Assembly: GCF_900090325.1 (NCBI RefSeq) | Contig: NZ_FMHW01000002.1 | Coordinates: 3,535,001 to 3,599,000, forward strand | Length of the DNA stretch: 64,000 nucleotides | Origin: Micromonospora pallida | Lineage (GTDB): Bacteria > Actinomycetota > Actinomycetes > Mycobacteriales > Micromonosporaceae | Reading direction: 5' to 3' | Part shown: piece after piece, positions 8,483 to 19,780 of the stretch | Position numbering within the stretch: position 1 is the first letter of the stretch | Layout of the letters: every line of letters begins with the position of its first letter | The notes under the pieces: model-generated | The model's database searches: none | Told to the model about the DNA's origin: nothing | What the model saw: the letters and a program-made list of their open reading frames with translations, nothing else | Position numbers and translations under genes: made by a program

Positions 8483-9686
8483 TGTCCGGAGCCGCCCAAC
8501 CGGGCGTCCCGGGCCGCGGCCATCTTGCTGGGCAGACCCCAGAGCTGCACGAAGCCCTTGGCGAGGGACTGGTCGAAGGTGTCGCCGGTGTCGTAGGTGG
8601 CCAGGCCGAAGTCGTAGAGGCTGGCCTCGGAGCGCCGACCGGTAACGGTGGCCCGGCCGCCGTGCAGGGTGAGCCGCACCTCGCCGGAGACCTGCTGCTG
8701 GGCGTCGTCGATGAAGGCGTCCAGCGCCCGCTTGAGCGGGGAGAACCAGAGGCCGTCGTAGACCAGCTCGCCCCAGCGCTGGTCCACGCCGCGCTTGAAC
8801 CGGGCCAGGTCCCGCTCGACGGTGACCGCCTCCAGCTCCTGGTGGGCGGCGATCAGGGCGATCGCGCCGGGGGCCTCGTACACCTCGCGGCTCTTGATGC
8901 CGACGAGCCGGTCCTCGACCATGTCCAGCCGGCCGACGCCCTGCGCGCCGGCCCGCCGGTTCAGCTCCGCGATCGCCTGGTACGGGGTGACCGTCTCGCC
9001 GTCGACGGCGACCGGCACACCGGCGTCGAAGGTGATGACCACCTCGTCGGCGTCGCGCGGCTCGGTCGGGTCGGCGGTGTAGGAGTAGAGGTCCTCGATC
9101 GGGCCGTTCCAGATGTCCTCCAGGAAGCCGGTCTCCACCGCCCGTCCCCACAGGTTCTGGTCGATCGAGTACGGCGACTTCGCCGACACGTCGATCGGCA
9201 GGCCCTTCTCCTCGGCGAAGGCGATCGCCTTGTCCCGGGTCCAGGCGAAGTCCCGGGCCGGGGCGATGATCTTCAGGTCCGGGGCGAGCGCGGCCAGGCC
9301 GACCTCGAAGCGGACCTGGTCGTTGCCCTTGCCGGTGCAGCCGTGCGAGACGATCGTGCCGCCGTGCTTGCGGGCCGCCGTGACCAGGTGCTTGACGATC
9401 AGCGGCCGGCTCAGCGCGGACACCAGCGGGTAACGGTCCATGTAGAGGGCGTTGGCCCGCATCGCCGGCAGGCAGTACTCGGCGGCGAACTCGTCGCGCG
9501 CGTCGACCACCTCGGACTCCACCGCGCCGCAGTCCAGGGCGCGCTGCCGGATGGCGTCGAGGTCCTCGCCGCCCTGCCCGACGTCGACCGCTACCGCGAT
9601 CACCTCGGCGCCGGTCTGCTCGGCCAGGTAGGGAATGGCGACGGAGGTGTCCAGCCCTCCGGAGTACGCCAGGACGACCCGCTCGG

Positions 9687-9690
<4 letters not shown>
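8479..9690 (-). CDS. argG: Argininosuccinate synthase
   Basis: Condenses citrulline and aspartate with ATP to form argininosuccinate. 403 residues, usual length. The N-terminal ATP pyrophosphatase P-loop is [33 protein letters not shown] and the [19 protein letters not shown] region complete the nucleotide and citrulline sites. The ATG start at 9690 overlaps the argR stop by four bases. It is placed behind the repressor gene argR, as in Streptomyces, so its expression follows the whole arg transcript. Confidence 0.97.
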
Positions 9691-12347
<2,657 letters not shown>

Positions 12348-12351
<4 letters not shown>

Positions 12352-13274
12352 GACCCGACCGTGCCTTCCTGCTCCGCGGGTCCGTCTTCCCCGTTCACGA
12401 CCATCGTTCCGAATCCTTCCGAGGTGAACACCTCCAGCAGCGTGGAGTGGGCGACCCGGCCGTCCACCACGTGCGCGGCGGGGACGCCGCCGCGCACCGC
12501 CCGCAGGCACGCCTCCATCTTCGGCACCATGCCGGCCTCCAGCCGGGGTAGCAGCTCCGCCAGCTCGTCGGTGGTGATCTCGGAGACCAGGCTGGTGGTG
12601 TCCGGCCAGTTCGCGTACAGGCCGGGTACGTCGGTGAGGACGACCAGCTTGCGGGCCTCGAGGGCGATGGCCAGCGCGGCGGCGGCGGTGTCGGCGTTCA
12701 GGTTGTGCAGCACCCCGTCGGCGTCCGGCGCGACGGTCGAGACGACCGGGATCCGGCCGGCCGCGATCAGGTCGGTCACCACGGAGACGTCGACCGAGTC
12801 CACGTCCCCCACCAGGCCGACGTCGACCGGTTCCCCGTCCACGTACGCGGGGCGGCGCACGGCGGTGAACAGCCCGGCGTCCTCGCCGGAGAGGCCCACG
12901 GCGAACGGGCCGTGCGCGTTGATCAGGCCGACGAGTTCCCGGCCGACCTGGCCGACCAGGACCATCCGGACGACGTCCATCGCCTCGGGGGTGGTGACCC
13001 GCAGGCCGCCCCGGAACTCGCTGGTGATGCCGAGCCGGCCGAGCATCGCGGAGATCTGCGGTCCGCCGCCGTGCACGACCACCGGCTTCAGACCGGCGTG
13101 GCGGAGGAAGACCATGTCGGCGGCGAAGGCCCGCTGGAGTTCCGCGTCGACCATCGCGTTGCCGCCGTACTTGACGACGATGGTCGCGCCGGAGAACTCG
13201 GCGAGCCAGGGCAGCGCCTCGATCAGCGTGGCGGCCTTGGCCTGGGCACGGGTGAGGTCGGTGAGGATAGTCAT
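12348..13274 (-). CDS. argB: Acetylglutamate kinase
   Basis: Phosphorylates N-acetylglutamate. 308 residues of the amino-acid kinase fold: [13 protein letters not shown] gives the ATP-binding lysine and glycine loop, [19 protein letters not shown] the substrate loop, and [19 protein letters not shown] the C-terminal nucleotide region. An N-terminal ~25-residue helix ([18 protein letters not shown]) suggests the hexameric, arginine-inhibited type. ATG 13274 overlaps argJ by four bases. Confidence 0.97.
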
Positions 13275-14443
13275 GTGGAGTAGGCCGAGTTCTCGTGGAC
13301 GTACGCGTGGGACAGGTCGTTGGTCCAGACGGTGGCCTCGGCGGACCCGGCGTGCAGGTCGATCCGGATGGTGACGTCACGGCCGGACAGGTCGACCTTG
13401 GACCGGTCCTCGGCGGCGGCCCCGCCCCGGCACACCCAGACGCCGTTGACCGCGACGTCGATACCGTCCGGCTCGAAGGCGGCGCCGGTGGTGCCGACGG
13501 CGGCGAGGATCCGCCCCCAGTTCGGGTCGTTGCCGAACAACGCGGTCTTGACCAGGTTGTTGCGGGCCACCGCGCGGCCCACCTCGACCGCGTCGTCCTC
13601 GCCGGCCGCGCCGACCACCTCGATGGCGATCTGCTTGGTGGCGCCCTCGGCGTCGGCGATCAACTGCTGGGCCAGGTCATGGCAGGCGGCGGTGACCGCG
13701 GCGGTCAGTTCCGCCTCGGTCGGTTCGATGCCGGAGGCTCCGCTGGCCAGCAGGAGCACCGTGTCGTTGGTGGACATACAGCCGTCGGAGTCGATCCGGT
13801 CGAAGGTGACCCGGCAGGCGGCGCGCAGCGCGGCGTCGAGCGTGTCGGGACCGGCGACCGCGTCGGTGGTGAGCACGCAGAGCATGGTCGCCATGGCCGG
13901 GGCGAGCATGCCCGCGCCCTTGGCCATCCCGCCGACGGTCCAGCCGGCCCCCTGGATGACCGTGGTCTTCGGCCGGGTGTCGGTCGTCATGATCGCCTCG
14001 GCGGCGGTGGTCCCGCCGTCGCGGGAGAGCCCCCGGATCGCCGTACGGACCCCGGAGAGCAGTTTCGGCATCGGCAGCCGCTCACCGATCAGACCGGTGG
14101 AGCAGACCGCCACGTCGCCCCCGGCGAGCCGCAGCCGGGGGCTGGCCGAGGTGAGCGCGGCAGCGGTGTGCTCTGCGGTGGCGTGGGTGTCCTGGAAGCC
14201 TGCCGGGCCGGTGCAGGCGTTCGCGCCGCCCGAGTTGAGCACCACCGCGCGGACCACGCCGCCCTTGACGACCTGCTGGGTCCAGAGCACGGGCGCGGCC
14301 TTGACCCGGTTGGCGGTGAAGACGCCGGCCACGGTGGCGTCGGGGCCGTCATTGACGACGAGGGCGACATCGGCGGCGCCGCCGCTCTTGAGCCCGGCAG
14401 CGACACCGGACGCCCGGAAGCCCCGAGGGGTGGTGACTGTCAT
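13271..14443 (-). CDS. argJ: Glutamate N-acetyltransferase / amino-acid acetyltransferase
   Basis: Ornithine acetyltransferase of 390 residues that recycles the acetyl group from N-acetylornithine to glutamate. The self-cleavage site is visible: [21 protein letters not shown], with the Thr of MATML as the expected nucleophile generating alpha and beta chains. An oxyanion-hole type segment STGLIGE and the C-terminal NSAYST end are also typical. ATG 14443 overlaps argC (ATGA). Whether it also uses acetyl-CoA cannot be read from the sequence. Confidence 0.96.
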   Translation of the reverse strand: MTVTTPRGFRASGVAAGLKSGGAADVALVVNDGPDATVAGVFTANRVKAAPVLWTQQVVKGGVVRAVVLNSGGANACTGPAGFQDTHATAEHTAAALTSASPRLRLAGGDVAVCSTGLIGERLPMPKLLSGVRTAIRGLSRDGGTTAAEAIMTTDTRPKTTVIQGAGWTVGGMAKGAGMLAPAMATMLCVLTTDAVAGPDTLDAALRAACRVTFDRIDSDGCMSTNDTVLLLASGASGIEPTEAELTAAVTAACHDLAQQLIADAEGATKQIAIEVVGAAGEDDAVEVGRAVARNNLVKTALFGNDPNWGRILAAVGTTGAAFEPDGIDVAVNGVWVCRGGAAAEDRSKVDLSGRDVTIRIDLHAGSAEATVWTNDLSHAYVHENSAYST

Positions 14444-15444
14444 GGTGCGATCCCCCAGAGGGACAGGCCGGTGGTCTCGGGCAGGCCGAGCATCAGGTTG
14501 GCGCACTGCACCGCCTGGCCGGCGGCGCCCTTGCCGAGGTTGTCGATGGCGCTGACCACGATCACCCGACCGGTGTCGACGTCGTGGGTGACCTGGAGGT
14601 GGCAGGAGTTCGAGCCGAGCGTGGCGGCGGTGTGCGGCCACCTCCCCTCGGGCAGCACGTGCACGAAGGGCGCGTCCGCGTACGCCTCGGCGAGCACCGC
14701 GCGCGGGTCGGCGTCGACGGTGGCCGGCACGGCGGTGACCGTCGCCAGGATGCCGCGCGGCATCGGCGCGAGGACCGGGGTGAAGCTCAGGCCGGTCGCG
14801 CCGGTGGCCTGCTTGATCTCGGGCACGTGCTGGTGCGCGCCGACCTTGTAGGGCGAGAGGTCGCCCATCACCTCACTGCCCAGCAGGTGGGCCTTCGCGG
14901 CCCGGCCGGCGCCCGAGGTGCCGGAGGCGGCGACCACCACCACGTCAGCGGGCGAGACAGCTCCGGCGGCGACCAGCGGCGCGAGCGCGAGGGTGGTGGC
15001 CACCGCGTAGCAGCCGGTAGCGGCGACCCGGTCGGCCGTGGCGATCGCCACGCGCTGGCCGGGCAGCTCCGGCAGGCCGTAGGTCCACGTCCCGGCGTGC
15101 GTGCCGCCGTAGTACCGCTGCCAGGCGGCGGCGTCGGCCAGCCGGTGGTCGGCGCCAAGGTCGACCACCTTGACCGTCGACGGCAGGGTGGCAGCGAGGG
15201 CTGCCGACTGGCCGTGCGGCAGGGCCAGGAAGACCAGGTCCGCGTCGGCCAGGGCGGCCGGATCGGTGGCGGCAAGCGTCAGGTCCAGCCCGGCGAGCTG
15301 CGGGTGTACGGCACTGACCGGCTGGCCAGCCTGACTGTGCGCGGTGGCGGCGACGAGGTCGAACTCCGGGTGCCCGGCGATCAGGCGCAGCAGCTCACCG
15401 CCGGCGTAGCCGCTCGCTCCCGCAACCCCGATTCGGATACCCAT
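14440..15444 (-). CDS. argC: N-acetyl-gamma-glutamyl-phosphate reductase
   Basis: NADPH-dependent reductase of 334 residues, first gene of the arg operon. IGVAGASGYAGGELLRLI is the Rossmann nucleotide-binding start, ATGCYAVATTLALAPL carries the catalytic Cys, and KVGAHQHVPEI is the conserved substrate/His region. The start is ATG 15444 because GGAGG lies just upstream. A longer reading from 15486 would cover the promoter and ARG-box region. Normally pheT lies just upstream in actinobacteria; here ~5 kb of accessory genes intervene. Confidence 0.96.
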   Translation of the reverse strand: MGIRIGVAGASGYAGGELLRLIAGHPEFDLVAATAHSQAGQPVSAVHPQLAGLDLTLAATDPAALADADLVFLALPHGQSAALAATLPSTVKVVDLGADHRLADAAAWQRYYGGTHAGTWTYGLPELPGQRVAIATADRVAATGCYAVATTLALAPLVAAGAVSPADVVVVAASGTSGAGRAAKAHLLGSEVMGDLSPYKVGAHQHVPEIKQATGATGLSFTPVLAPMPRGILATVTAVPATVDADPRAVLAEAYADAPFVHVLPEGRWPHTAATLGSNSCHLQVTHDVDTGRVIVVSAIDNLGKGAAGQAVQCANLMLGLPETTGLSLWGIAP

Positions 15445-15454
15445 ACCCACCTCC

Positions 15455-15522
15455 GCATGACTATACGGAGATCGTAGCCACCCCACCCGGGCGATGCAAA
15501 TTCATACACCCAACTGCATGAA
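15455..15522 (-). promoter_or_regulatory. ARG-box-like operator region of the arg operon
   Basis: The region upstream of argC holds repeated TTCATA/TGCATGA-type half-sites: GCATGACTATAC at 15455-15466 and ATTCATACACCCAACTGCAT at 15500-15519. They resemble the paired ARG boxes known upstream of Streptomyces argC. It is much more AT-rich than its surroundings. ArgR encoded in the same operon is the expected binder. The match is by eye and no score was computed. Confidence 0.55.
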
Positions 15523-15535
15523 GATGAAGAGATGA

Positions 15536-15583
15536 GGTGTGCGATAGAGCCGTACCGGCTTCGATATGGCTCTACCGCACACC
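15536..15583 (-). terminator. Strong hairpin terminator of the accessory operon
   Basis: Arms 15536-15551 and 15568-15583 form a 16-bp stem (one G-U pair) around a 16-base loop; the arms begin GGTGTGCG and end CGCACACC. On the minus strand the hairpin follows the stop of the gene at 15595 by 12 bases and is followed by a T-rich run (TCATCTCTTCATCTTCATG). It should end transcription before the argC promoter. Confidence 0.75.
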
Positions 15584-15594
15584 CACGTCGGCGG

Positions 15595-16419
15595 TCAGAT
15601 CGGCTCGGTCAGCCCGTACTGCAGCTGGTGGGCGCGGATCGCCGCGTCCCATGCCTCGGTGTACTCCGACGGGCCCAGCCCCAAGTCATGGTGCCCCTTC
15701 AGCGCGTCCCGGAGCAGATCAGCCAGCTCCATGGGTACCCGTCGGCGCTCGTCCGCGTACTCGCCGAACACCTGGGCGAACTGCTTCTCGGCCAGCCGTG
15801 CCGCATGCCGGGTCACCGGATCGTCGTGCAGGTTACAGAGCACCTCACGCCACCGACTGGTCAGCTCCTCAGCCTGCCGGGTACGCAGGGTGGCCAGGTC
15901 ATGTGCGCACTCAATGCTGATCCGCTCCTCCCAGTACGGCCGCAGACGCTCGCGGATCCGCTGGTCGGGCAGGACCCGAACCCGGACGCCGAGGGTCGGC
16001 GCGTCTCCCGACCGCGACCAGACCCGGCCGGCGAAATGGCCATTGAGCTCCCGTTCGAGCTGAAGCGCCCGGTGCGGTTCATGCTGCCGGGCGAGGTCGG
16101 ACGACTGGTCGCGGACGAGGTGGCCGGCCCAGCCGAGCCGGTTCTCGACCCGCTGCCGAAACTCGTCCAGCGGCATGTTCTTCGCCGTCCAGGTGTAGAC
16201 GGGCTGGATTCGGAAGTCGAAGGCGTCCCCCTGAGCAGGCACGAGCACCGGTTCCGGCGCCTCTCGCTCCAACACGAGGTCGGGCAACCTCGGTGGTGAA
16301 GGTGGGACCGGCACAGGGACGGCCACCACCGGCTCGACGGGTCGGGCCGCGTCCCGCCACCAGCGGCGGAACCGGTCGCAGAGCGACCCGGCTGACGGGT
16401 CGGACGAAAACACAGTCAT
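15595..16419 (-). CDS. Unknown protein, third gene of the accessory operon
   Basis: Protein of 274 residues that I do not recognise with confidence. Residues 1-60 are proline- and valine-rich (PVEPVVAVPVPVPPSPPR) without a clear membrane segment. Residues ~65-200 alternate strands and long charged helices (FDFRIQPVYTWTAKN, then ALQLERELNG and VRVRVLPDQRIRERLRPYW), loosely reminiscent of SPFH/band-7 domains, but that is a weak impression. The C-terminus is helical. ATG 16419 lies one base after the stop of the large upstream gene (TGACATG), so translation is coupled and a shared function is likely. It ends just before a strong terminator. Confidence 0.72.
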   Translation of the reverse strand: MTVFSSDPSAGSLCDRFRRWWRDAARPVEPVVAVPVPVPPSPPRLPDLVLEREAPEPVLVPAQGDAFDFRIQPVYTWTAKNMPLDEFRQRVENRLGWAGHLVRDQSSDLARQHEPHRALQLERELNGHFAGRVWSRSGDAPTLGVRVRVLPDQRIRERLRPYWEERISIECAHDLATLRTRQAEELTSRWREVLCNLHDDPVTRHAARLAEKQFAQVFGEYADERRRVPMELADLLRDALKGHHDLGLGPSEYTEAWDAAIRAHQLQYGLTEPI

Positions 16420-16420
16420 G

Positions 16421-18652
16421 TCAGTCCTCGACGGCGAGTTGGGCGACAGCGGAGAGCAGACGGTTCCGGGGCATGATCGGGCGCCACACGTGACGCACCT
16501 GGTGGCGGAGGCGACGCCGGAGTTGGGGGGTCACGATGATCGCTCGCAACAGCTCCAGGCATGCCTCCGCGACCTCGGGACGGCCGTCGGCTTGGTTGAT
16601 CCAGTAGCCGACGACCCGCCAGGACCGGTACGCGGTCGCCGGTAGGCTCAACGCGGTCCGCCAGAGCACCGCCAGGTCGGCCAGTGAGACGGCGTTCGTG
16701 CGCAGCAGGTGGAGCAGTTCGGGCCAGTGGCCGTTGGGAGCCGGCGACCACCGTTCGGCGAGTAGCCGGAGCATGCGAGCCGCATGCAGACACAGTGCCG
16801 GCTCGCCGCTGGTCGCCCACTGCGCCAACTCGTGCAGCATCAGGGCGCTCTGGCCACTCTCGTGAATGTCGACGAGGGCCCGTCCCACCGAGTTGTGCCA
16901 GCGCTGGGACCGGAACTGTGCGGCCAGTCGGAGCTGGGCCAACGCCACGTCCGGCCAGAGCCGGGCGAGTCCCAGCGCGTACGCCCGGGCCACCGTGTCG
17001 CGCTGGTAGGCCCTTCCGTTTGCCCAGCGAGACAACTGGGTCCGCACCCGGTACCGCAAGGGACGCTGCATGGCCATGGCGACGAGGGCGATGCCGGCGG
17101 CCTGACGTACCCCGGCACGCGGCGCCCGGGCGAGGTCGTCGACCAACGCCAGCGCCGCGCCGATATCCCGGCCGGCGGCCCAGCCGATCGCGGCGGCCCC
17201 AGCCTGCCGGACCGCCGGATCGGCGGAGCGGGCGAGGGCACCAAACCAGCGGAGCAACCGCTCCGGCGCCCATTCTGACCAGGCCACGTCGAGCAGGTTC
17301 CGCCGAAGTTCTTCCTCGGCGGGTCGGAAACGCAGCCGACGGCGGCTCGACGCCACGTCGTCCCGTTCGATCACGACCGCCTGAGCCAACACGCCGCCGA
17401 GCAACGCATCCAGATCCGGTCCCCGCAGTTCGGTGCTGGCATTGGTTGCCGGCTCGTCAAGGTACGGACGAAGCAGCCGGCACGCCGAGTCGTGGATCTC
17501 TGTCACGGTCAGTCCGGCGAGTACCGCGCACGAGAGTCGGAACGCCCGTAGGTGGTCTGCGCGGTCGGGGTGCGTGTCCGCCGACGGGGTCAAAATCTCC
17601 CGGGCCCGCCGGAGCACCTGCTGCGGCAGCAGTTGGTCCAGCGCCCAGGCGAGCTCGCTGCCGGACGGGGTGCGTTCCGCGATCGCTGCGACGACCTGCA
17701 CCACCTCCCAAGGCCGTGGTGTGCCGGCCAGGTAGGCCTTCAGGGCGGGTTGGGCGACGCACTCGTCCAGGTAGGACTGCACACAGTCGCCCTGGCACTG
17801 CCCACGGCAACCGCCGAGGCAGTCGTCGCGCAAATGCCGACGCAGTTGCGCCGCGAAAACCTCCACTGGGGCTGGCGGCCCGTGGACGACAGTCGACACC
17901 GGCGAGCCGTACCCGGCCCCGCCCGCAGTGAGCAGAACGACTGTGCAGCGCCGGTTCGCAGCTCGTGTGGCGAGACCGTCGAGGACCAGGCCGTCAACAC
18001 CCGACCCCGGGTCGGGAACGACGTAGCCGACACCACTCGTGAACAGTCCGTCGACCCCGGCCAGGTCAGCCAGGTCAGCCGCGGTGAGAACGGCGACCCT
18101 GTCCGGACCGTACCGTCGAGCCAGAGCCAGGCACGCGGTCGTGTAGCGCCCGGTTCCGTCGGCGCCGACCAGCCGCACCAGCGGGTCCCGCTTCACCGCC
18201 TGGTCGAGCAGTTCGTCGCTGGCCGCCGGCGTGTACCCGTCCCCCATCTCGCGTACCTGGGTGGTGGTTAGTTCCTCGCACCACACCCGCTCACTGCCGT
18301 CGGCACCGGCCCGGACGGTGAGGGTATTGATCGCGACCGAGCCGTGTCCGGTGGCATTCGCACCCCGGACCCGCACGTTCCCGGTGCGAACGGCGCCGAG
18401 CCGACCGAAAAGGTCCTCGATGCCGGAGATGACGATGCGCGGGTCGGGCGCCTCGTCCTCCTCCTCGTCCAGGGCCCCGTCGTCGGTCCGCGTCGCGGTC
18501 GGGTCCGGGGCGTCGTCGACCTCGGACTCCGGCACCTGGTCCACCGAAGCGCCGCCCTCTGAGGGCCACGGTGATCCGGTCGACGCCTCCGGGCCGGTCC
18601 CCGCGCCAAACGCCCATTCCTCGTCCTCGACGGGATAACCGTCCTCGCTCAA
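16421..18652 (-). CDS. Large P-loop-like / HEAT-like protein with N-terminal shared motif
   Basis: Protein of 743 residues, family not identified. In order: an acidic disordered region (1-75, with EEDEAPDP), a Gly/Asn-rich motif at 86-111 (GAVRTGNVRVRGANATGHG) shared with the C-terminus of the upstream protein, and a degenerate P-loop LVGADGTGRYTTA (161-173) with Arg where Walker A has Lys. A Walker-B-like GLVLDGL (221-227) follows, then a cysteine cluster C278, C282, C286, C290, C298, and from ~455 to the end paired alanine-rich helices like HEAT repeats. This architecture resembles inactive STAND-type conflict proteins of actinobacteria, which is an inference. The start is TTG 18652 overlapping the upstream stop (TTGA). 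Confidence 0.78.
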   Translation of the reverse strand: MSEDGYPVEDEEWAFGAGTGPEASTGSPWPSEGGASVDQVPESEVDDAPDPTATRTDDGALDEEEDEAPDPRIVISGIEDLFGRLGAVRTGNVRVRGANATGHGSVAINTLTVRAGADGSERVWCEELTTTQVREMGDGYTPAASDELLDQAVKRDPLVRLVGADGTGRYTTACLALARRYGPDRVAVLTAADLADLAGVDGLFTSGVGYVVPDPGSGVDGLVLDGLATRAANRRCTVVLLTAGGAGYGSPVSTVVHGPPAPVEVFAAQLRRHLRDDCLGGCRGQCQGDCVQSYLDECVAQPALKAYLAGTPRPWEVVQVVAAIAERTPSGSELAWALDQLLPQQVLRRAREILTPSADTHPDRADHLRAFRLSCAVLAGLTVTEIHDSACRLLRPYLDEPATNASTELRGPDLDALLGGVLAQAVVIERDDVASSRRRLRFRPAEEELRRNLLDVAWSEWAPERLLRWFGALARSADPAVRQAGAAAIGWAAGRDIGAALALVDDLARAPRAGVRQAAGIALVAMAMQRPLRYRVRTQLSRWANGRAYQRDTVARAYALGLARLWPDVALAQLRLAAQFRSQRWHNSVGRALVDIHESGQSALMLHELAQWATSGEPALCLHAARMLRLLAERWSPAPNGHWPELLHLLRTNAVSLADLAVLWRTALSLPATAYRSWRVVGYWINQADGRPEVAEACLELLRAIIVTPQLRRRLRHQVRHVWRPIMPRNRLLSAVAQLAVED

Positions 18653-19449
18653 GGCCGGCTCCCTCCGAGGTAGGCGTCGCCTCCGACGGACCCGATCGCG
18701 GTGGTGCCGTGGCCGATGGCGTTGGCTCCGTCGACCCGCACATCCCCGGTGTGGATCGCACCGCTGCCGGAACCTGAAGGGTTACGCGGGTCGCGCGGTC
18801 CACGCCGGCGGGCTGAAGGGCCACTGTCCGGGCCGTCCTCGCCCCCGCCGGTACGGGGTGGGCGCAGGTCCTCGTCCACCACGCAGATCCACGCCGACTC
18901 CCGAAACTCCTTGTCCGGGTGGCGTACCTCGACCCGCCGGAACCGGTCCGGCCGCAGCTCCTCCGGGTACTCCGTGACGACGTCCCGGTAGATGTCCGAG
19001 GAGACGATCAGACCGACCCCGGCGTCCGGGAACTGCGCGAGCGCCTGCTTCAGGGGCTTCGCCTCGCAGAGCCGGCACACCTCGATCACCGCGTGGCCGG
19101 GAAAGCCGTTCGCTCCGTCGAGGTGCACCAGTCCCTGGTGAATGGAGACGCGTAGCCGAATACGCGCCTCTGGGATCCGACTACTGTTGTAGGCCCGCAG
19201 TATCCGGTTCAGCTCTGGCACAAAACGGCCGATCAGCAGTGGCTCACGGACGTCCGAGGGCAAAATGGCCAGTTCCCCGTCGCCGGCCTGCTGGGTCTTC
19301 CACTGGACGCGGTCCAGTCCGACGGCGCTGGCCGCCTCGTGCAGCACCTGCTGGAACGCGTGCTGCGCCTCGTGCTGGTGTCGGTTTCCCCGCCGGCTGT
19401 ACCGCTCCATGTCGACGGCGATCAACAGCCGTCGTTCGGGATGGTTCAT
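18649..19449 (-). CDS. Nucleotidyl-cyclase-like protein with C-terminal assembly motif
   Basis: Protein of 266 residues. Residues 6-160 match a class III nucleotidyl cyclase fold: RLLIAVDMERYS gives the first metal Asp (D13), QQAGDGELAIL the second (D57), RLRVSIHQGLVH the central strand, and GHAVIEVCRLCEA the helix where active cyclases have Asn and Arg. Here the Arg is present but the Asn is Ile, so activity or product is uncertain. A Pro/Gly/Arg linker leads to the C-terminal motif GAIHTGDVRVDGANAIGHG (230-248), near-identical to one in the next gene. ATG 19449 has GGAGG upstream. First gene of a coupled three-gene operon, divergent from a Crp/Fnr regulator. Confidence 0.8.
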   Translation of the reverse strand: MNHPERRLLIAVDMERYSRRGNRHQHEAQHAFQQVLHEAASAVGLDRVQWKTQQAGDGELAILPSDVREPLLIGRFVPELNRILRAYNSSRIPEARIRLRVSIHQGLVHLDGANGFPGHAVIEVCRLCEAKPLKQALAQFPDAGVGLIVSSDIYRDVVTEYPEELRPDRFRRVEVRHPDKEFRESAWICVVDEDLRPPRTGGGEDGPDSGPSARRRGPRDPRNPSGSGSGAIHTGDVRVDGANAIGHGTTAIGSVGGDAYLGGSRP

Positions 19450-19780
19450 CTTCTGTGTCCTCCATCGGGTGACGCGCCAGGATGACGCGACACCTGGACA
19501 TGAGACCGCCCGCGCGGCGGCGAAACCCCGTACTAGTACGGGTTGTCGCACCACCGTCAACCCGTTCCGTTAGGGGTTCTCCCGCAGCGATCCGGGCTGT
19601 CCTCGACTCATGACCACGCACCTCATCGAGGCATTGCTCGACGCCGGGATCTCCCCCATCGCCCTGATCCTCGTGGCGGCCCTGGGGGCACTCACGGAGT
19701 CACTCCACCTTGTACGTTCGTTACGTGGCGCGCCAGGGCGGTCACGCTTTGCCACGGTCAAGAACTGGAGGAGGGCGCAC
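19450..19780. other. Divergent control region between cyclase-like operon and Crp gene
   Basis: A 331-base stretch with no convincing separate gene. It holds the palindrome at 19527-19542 and promoter sequence for both directions. A reading frame from ATG 19610 runs into the Crp gene and would add a hydrophobic N-terminal helix (ISPIALILVAALGAL). It has no Shine-Dalgarno site and contains a rare TTA codon, so I treat it as probably untranslated, while noting that a membrane-tethered version cannot be excluded. Confidence 0.5.
19527..19542. promoter_or_regulatory. Perfect 16-bp palindrome, operator candidate
   Basis: CCCGTACTAGTACGGG is a perfect palindrome 78 bases upstream of the cyclase-like start codon and in the leader/promoter region of the divergent Crp gene. 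Dyad symmetry of this size fits a dimeric regulator, and the adjacent Crp/Fnr protein is the obvious candidate, although it does not match the classical CRP site TGTGA-N6-TCACA. Confidence 0.6.

Noticed and set aside
16684..17931. 415-codon plus-strand frame inside the accessory block
   Set aside because: Arg/Pro/Ala-rich antisense of the 743-residue gene without domains or a ribosome site.
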